64,000 nt of DNA, from NCBI RefSeq assembly GCF_000373145.1, contig NZ_KB890603.1, forward strand, positions 186,001 through 250,000. Direction: 5' to 3'. The notes beneath the pieces are model-generated. The model was not told the origin of the DNA, made no database searches, and was given only the letters and a program-made list of their open reading frames with translations. The position numbers were made by a program, and so were the translations under genes. Source of the DNA: Thermus oshimai DSM 12092. Lineage in GTDB: Bacteria > Deinococcota > Deinococci > Deinococcales > Thermaceae. Shown here piece by piece: positions 58,279 through 64,000 of the stretch (position 1 is the stretch's first letter; every line of letters starts with the position of its first letter).

Positions 58279-58554
58279 CTAAAGGGGCAGGGCCTCCACG
58301 AACCGGGTCTCCATGGCCTCGATGTACTGGGCGGGGTTCACCTTCTTCCGTTCGGGGTGCTCGTAGTAGGCCTTTTCCGCCTCCTCAAAGTTCTCGTGGG
58401 CCACGAACCACAAGAACTCCCTTTCCGAAAGCCAGTAGGCCCCGAGCACCTTAAACCCCAAAGCCCGCCTCAAGGGGACGATGACCCCCAAGAAGACCTC
58501 CTGGAAGGCCTCCTTGGCCCCCTCCTTCAGGGTGTAGCGGCGCATCTGCACCAT
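58279..58554 (-). CDS. Small dimeric alpha-beta barrel protein (ABM/NIPSNAP-like)
   Basis: The 91-aa protein has the pattern MRRYTLKEGAKEAFQEVF, then LGAYWLSEREFLWFVAHENFEEAEKAYYEHP, resembling NIPSNAP/antibiotic-biosynthesis-monooxygenase ferredoxin-like folds. Such proteins form dimers and have various roles. TAAACT lies 6 bases before the ATG at 58554 (leaderless). Monocistronic. Function not assigned. Confidence 0.65.
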   Translation of the reverse strand: MVQMRRYTLKEGAKEAFQEVFLGVIVPLRRALGFKVLGAYWLSEREFLWFVAHENFEEAEKAYYEHPERKKVNPAQYIEAMETRFVEALPL

Positions 58555-58605
58555 GGGCCCAGTTTAGCCCCTTTAGGTTTTCTTAATCCTGGGCCGAAGT
58601 TTCCC

Positions 58606-58634
58606 TTGACAACCGGGGGCCTTCCCTTTAGAAT
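58606..58634 (+). promoter_or_regulatory. Consensus promoter of the Ig-like lipoprotein gene
   Basis: TTGACA (58606-58611), 17 bp, TAGAAT (58629-58634). It is a near-perfect sigma-70 promoter, so strong constitutive expression is expected. Transcription would start near 58641, leaving a leader of about 119 bases. Confidence 0.85.
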
Positions 58635-58651
58635 CCCCATTGGATGCTGAC

Positions 58652-58738
58652 GGTTCCAAGGCCCTGCCGCTGCATCCCCCACCCGGGGGGAAACCGCTGG
58701 AAACCCTCGCGGGGGTACAGTCCCAAAGGGCCGGAATC
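58652..58738 (+). ncRNA. Structured 5' leader of the lipoprotein mRNA (candidate cis-regulatory RNA)
   Basis: GGTTCC-AA-GGCCCT (58652-58665) pairs with AGGGCCGGAATC (58727-58738), giving a 12-bp closing helix with only a 2-base bulge. Inside are further stems, for example CCCCC with GGGGG (58676-58690) and ACCC-TCGC-GGGGGT (58703-58716). The helix ends 4 bases before the ribosome-binding site AGGAGGTGA. I cannot match it to a known riboswitch class. The structure is a by-eye proposal. Confidence 0.45.
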
Positions 58739-58759
58739 CAGCAGGAGGTGAATGGAGCT

Positions 58760-60538
58760 ATGAAGGGAAAGAGGTTCTTCGTCTTGGCCACGGCCGCTGC
58801 CCTGGCCCTGCTCTTTGCGGGTTGCGGCCAGCAGGGCGGCACAGGGGGCGGCGGTACCGGGGACGGTGCCGTGACCTCCGTGGGCATTGCCCCTACCTAT
58901 AACGACGGTGTCCTCTCGGGCATTGCCCAGGTGAAGATCACGGTCAACGAAGGGGCACGCATTCAGCGCATCGTCCTTAAGGTGGACGGCCAGGAGGTAT
59001 CCCGCATCACCAGCCAGGGCCTGCGCCCCCAGGCGGTGGAGTACACCCTCACCTTTGACACCGCCGCCTACGACCCGAACACCCTCCAGCCCAAGTTCCC
59101 CAACGGCCAGCGCACCCTGAGCGCCGAGGTTACCGACGTCCAGGGCAACACCAAGACGGCCTCCATCCAGGCCACCTTCCAGAACCAGGACCGGGTGGTG
59201 GGCCTCACCGTCTCCCAGACGGACAACCCCAACGCCCCCGTGACCGTGGGGAACACTAAGTGGTACGGGAACGGGAACGTCACGGTTTCCGTCGGGATCG
59301 TGAGCTACAGCGGGGCCACCTACAGCCTCCAGGGGAACGGCCCCTCCTTCAACCTCGTGGCGAGCGGTGGCACCACGGGCCAGCTCTCGGGGTACAAGGT
59401 AGTGGTAACACCTCCTGTTGCCAGTGGCTCCCCTGTGACTGGGCAGCCCGCCGTACTCTTTGCTAAGAGCGCTAACCTTACTATCAGCGAGGAGGTTACT
59501 GTAGAGGTCCAAGACAACAACAGCAACGTTGTTGTCCAGACTTCTTTTGGTCTGGATAACGTTGCTCCTGACATCTCTTCTGCCACGGTGCAGGTGCGCC
59601 GTCCTCTGCTTGACAAGGACTTCGTTGGCTTGTCCGGAACCCAGCAAATTGCTGGTTCCACGCTCTTCCGTGGCAGTGGGGCTAACGACGGCACTGCTGG
59701 CGTAGGCGGCATCACCTACAAGGTTCGCTTTAACGTCGGCTCCAACAACATTGATAAGGATCTTCCTGATGCCCCAAGCGCCGGTGTGACCTGGGCCAGC
59801 TTGGGTCTGACTGCTGGCATTCCCTACAACGTTGGTGTCATCGCTGCTTCGGATGCTCTTGGCAACACCAGTAATCAGCCTTTCCCCTCCACCCCCCCCA
59901 CCGTCCAGCAAGAGGACCGCACCCTTACTGTGAACGCCAACTTCGGCCCGGGCGGAACCGCGAACACCTTTGACATCATCAACATCAACGTCGGCGGCAA
60001 CCCTGTGGGGTCCTTGACCTACTACGTTTTGATCCCCGCTACCTCGGGCAAGTTCGTTTTGGTGGTAAAGGACGATCAAAGCAACAGTGGTTCCAACGAT
60101 AGCATTACTAACATCATTGTTGCTAACGGTGCCCGGTACCGTCTCCTGGCGGTGGATCAGGCTGGGAACTTCGGCTTCGTGGACCAGCCCTCGGGTGTGA
60201 GCTACTCCACCGGTTCCACCGACACCACCCCGCCCAGCGTGACGGTGACCCTGCCCTCCACGCCCCCGAGCAACAGTACTAGCTTCACCGTTTCGGGTAC
60301 CGCCAGCGACAACGTGGCTTTGTATGGCAATGGTGTGGGCATCTACCTGCTCCAGGCCGTGGCCGGGGGCGCGGAGTACTACCTTGATGGTCCGACCCCT
60401 ACTACTGTCGGGAGCAACAACCAGTACTCTGCATCTGTTACCGCCCCCAACTACGCCGCTACCCTGGGTGTGGTGGTAGGCGCCATCGACACCGGTGGCA
60501 ACCCTGCCTTCGCCACCGGCACCGTCCAGGTGAAGTAG
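58760..60538 (+). CDS. Large exported lipoprotein with Ig-like domains
   Basis: The 592-aa protein starts at the ATG 58760 after AGGAGGTGA. It has a lipoprotein signal with lipobox LFAGC, then a Gly-rich linker, and beta-sandwich domains rich in Asn, Thr, Ser and Val with few charges. The last domain (TDTTPPSVTVTLPST onward) fits bacterial Ig-like folds. It is probably surface-exposed; a role in envelope or S-layer attachment is a guess. From about 59398 to 60170 the codons become T-ending (GTT, GCT, ACT, CCT) unlike the G/C-ending codons before and after. Confidence 0.75.
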   Translation: MKGKRFFVLATAAALALLFAGCGQQGGTGGGGTGDGAVTSVGIAPTYNDGVLSGIAQVKITVNEGARIQRIVLKVDGQEVSRITSQGLRPQAVEYTLTFDTAAYDPNTLQPKFPNGQRTLSAEVTDVQGNTKTASIQATFQNQDRVVGLTVSQTDNPNAPVTVGNTKWYGNGNVTVSVGIVSYSGATYSLQGNGPSFNLVASGGTTGQLSGYKVVVTPPVASGSPVTGQPAVLFAKSANLTISEEVTVEVQDNNSNVVVQTSFGLDNVAPDISSATVQVRRPLLDKDFVGLSGTQQIAGSTLFRGSGANDGTAGVGGITYKVRFNVGSNNIDKDLPDAPSAGVTWASLGLTAGIPYNVGVIAASDALGNTSNQPFPSTPPTVQQEDRTLTVNANFGPGGTANTFDIININVGGNPVGSLTYYVLIPATSGKFVLVVKDDQSNSGSNDSITNIIVANGARYRLLAVDQAGNFGFVDQPSGVSYSTGSTDTTPPSVTVTLPSTPPSNSTSFTVSGTASDNVALYGNGVGIYLLQAVAGGAEYYLDGPTPTTVGSNNQYSASVTAPNYAATLGVVVGAIDTGGNPAFATGTVQVK

Positions 60539-60555
60539 CTCCGTTGGGCTTGTTT

Positions 60556-60588
60556 CCGGGGGGGCCTTCAGGCCCCTCCGGGGCTTTT
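60556..60588 (+). terminator. Terminator after the lipoprotein gene
   Basis: CCGGGGGGGCC pairs with GGCCCCTCCGG (11 bp with one G-T) around TTCA, followed by GGCTTTT. The T-run flows directly into the TATAAT of the alaS promoter. Confidence 0.8.
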
Positions 60589-60600
60589 ATAATGGGCTCC

Positions 60601-63225
<2,625 letters not shown>

Positions 63226-63250
63226 TACCCCGGCGCGGTAAACTGGGGGC

Positions 63251-63934
63251 ATGCTCCTGGGTTTCCTGGCGGCCCTCCTCTCCTGGGCCCTCTTCGGCCT
63301 GACCCTGGCCCGCTACACCCGGCGCCCCTCCTGGCACAACGCCCTCTACAGCCTGGGCCTCTTTCTCTTCGCCCTGGCGGTTTCCGCGGAGCTCCTGGCC
63401 AAGCTCCAGGGGGCCTGGACCCCCTTCCTCTACCGCCTCTGGTACCTCACGGGGGCCATGCACGGGGTGACCTTCCTGGGCCTGGGGAGCCTGGCCCTCC
63501 TGAACCCGAGGGCGGCGCGGGGGCTTCTCCTCCTTCTCCTTCCCCTCGTCCTCTACGGCCTCTTCTTGGTCCTCACCGCCCCCCTGGACCTCGCCCGCCT
63601 GCCCGCGCCCTACGCCCCCTCGGGGGCGGCCTTCCCGCCCCCCGGCCTCACCTCCCCCAGGCTCTGGACCATCCCCTTTAACCTCCTGGGCACCCTCCTC
63701 ATGGCCGGGGTGGCCCTCTACACCACGGCCCTCTTCTGGCGGAAAAACCCCTTACGGGCCCAGGGGACAGCCTTGGTCTTCCTCGCCGCCTTGGTCCTGG
63801 CCTCCACCAGCACCCTCAACCGCTTCGGGGTGGTGGGCCTGGAGGAGCTGGGCCGGGCCCTGGGGGTGGGCCTCCTCTTCCTGGGGGTGGTCCTGGCGGA
63901 CCGGAGCGTTCGGTATGCGGGTGGGCGCGCTTGA
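63251..63934 (+). CDS. Seven-helix membrane protein of unknown function
   Basis: The 227-aa integral membrane protein has about seven helices and no recognised motif. His residues occur in [10 protein letters not shown] and AMHGVTFLG. The topology resembles small histidine-kinase-sensor-like 7TM domains, but there is no soluble domain. TAAACT lies 6 bases before the ATG. Its end overlaps the ruvX start by 20 bp. Function unknown. Confidence 0.65.
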   Translation: MLLGFLAALLSWALFGLTLARYTRRPSWHNALYSLGLFLFALAVSAELLAKLQGAWTPFLYRLWYLTGAMHGVTFLGLGSLALLNPRAARGLLLLLLPLVLYGLFLVLTAPLDLARLPAPYAPSGAAFPPPGLTSPRLWTIPFNLLGTLLMAGVALYTTALFWRKNPLRAQGTALVFLAALVLASTSTLNRFGVVGLEELGRALGVGLLFLGVVLADRSVRYAGGRA

Positions 63935-64000
63935 CGTGGGCCGGGCCAGGATCGGCCTCGCGGTGGGGGAGGAGGGGCGGCCCTTCGCCTTCGGCCGGGG
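63915..64000 (+). CDS. ruvX: RuvX/YqgF family nuclease (partial, continues beyond window)
   Basis: Only the first 28 codons are inside the window. [17 protein letters not shown] is the RNase H-like first strand (ALDVGxxRIGLAV) of YqgF/RuvX proteins, involved in pre-16S rRNA maturation or Holliday-junction resolution. It overlaps the membrane protein gene. A downstream partner to alaS is common for this gene (alaS-yqgF neighbourhoods). Confidence 0.8.
   Translation, partial: MRVGALDVGRARIGLAVGEEGRPFAFGR

Noticed and set aside
58652-58738. Cyclic-di-GMP-I, cobalamin or SAM riboswitch in the lipoprotein leader
   Set aside because: The conserved core sequences of these classes are not present, so only an unassigned structured leader is reported.
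58628-60079. 483-codon open frame antisense to the lipoprotein
   Set aside because: The plus frame has a signal peptide, a ribosome site and a consensus promoter; the minus frame has none.

Overview
The window is a chromosomal segment of a Thermus species (Deinococcus-Thermus). The evidence is the very high G+C with G/C-ending codons, the densely packed genes, and the many -10 boxes lying only 6-7 bases before a start codon (leaderless transcription). Several proteins match known Thermus thermophilus proteins in length and motifs: the Rieske protein with ligands at 132/134/151/154, SufC of 250 aa, the 462-aa laccase, and the CopZ and CsoR pair. Almost every base is covered by genes; no gene-free stretch exceeds 300 bases. 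I see no prophage, insertion sequence, CRISPR array or rRNA.

Layout. 1-5.4 kb (minus): end-truncated phytoene desaturase, a bifunctional (p)ppGpp enzyme and a large coiled-coil protein fused head-to-tail with it. 5.4-7.7 kb: MscS channel, HemQ and a half-size HemQ-like paralogue. 7.7-12 kb: a putative extracytoplasmic flavin redox cluster (PepSY membrane protein, DUF2271 protein, ApbE) divergent from an OmpR-type two-component system. 11.9-17.2 kb: AmmeMemoRadiSam proteins B and S, a SWIM zinc-finger protein, an acyltransferase and a hydrolase. 17.2-26 kb: two tRNA-Ser genes, sfsA, a ZIP metal transporter, a DUF4388 protein, an alanine/sodium symporter, YbaK deacylase, an M20 peptidase and a D-lactate/glycolate dehydrogenase. 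26-27.7 kb: sufU and sufS.

27.7-39.3 kb is a copper-handling island: CopB, a multicopper oxidase, a DUF302 protein, a Met-rich PepSY-like protein, a membrane fragment plus methyltransferase, CueP, a SHOCT-regulator-kinase operon, and the copZ-csoR-DUF305-copA operon. Five promoters in the island share one exact architecture: CTTTA-N6-CTTWA, then 11 bases, then the -10 box. This is a direct repeat with 11-bp period, as expected for an OmpR-family regulator, and it predicts the regulon of the local two-component system. The two-component system at 9.7 kb shows a parallel arrangement with a different repeat (GTAAC/CTAAC).

39.4-45.4 kb: a MacB-type ABC exporter pair, a secreted GH13 glycosidase, a sugar-type binding protein and a TIM-barrel isomerase. 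45.4-48.6 kb: the cytochrome bc1 operon fbcCDFB. 48.6-52.4 kb: sufC-sufB-sufD plus a Rieske-type ferredoxin. 52.5-58.6 kb: a 920-aa ATPase/TPR protein, isocitrate lyase, a CoA-disulfide-reductase-like enzyme with a CsoR/CstR-like operator over its start codon, and a small ABM/NIPSNAP-like protein. 58.6-64 kb: a large Ig-like lipoprotein with a long foldable 5' leader, alanyl-tRNA synthetase, a membrane protein and the start of ruvX.

The copper, iron-sulfur, haem, flavin and quinol-oxidation genes give the segment a strong redox and metal theme.
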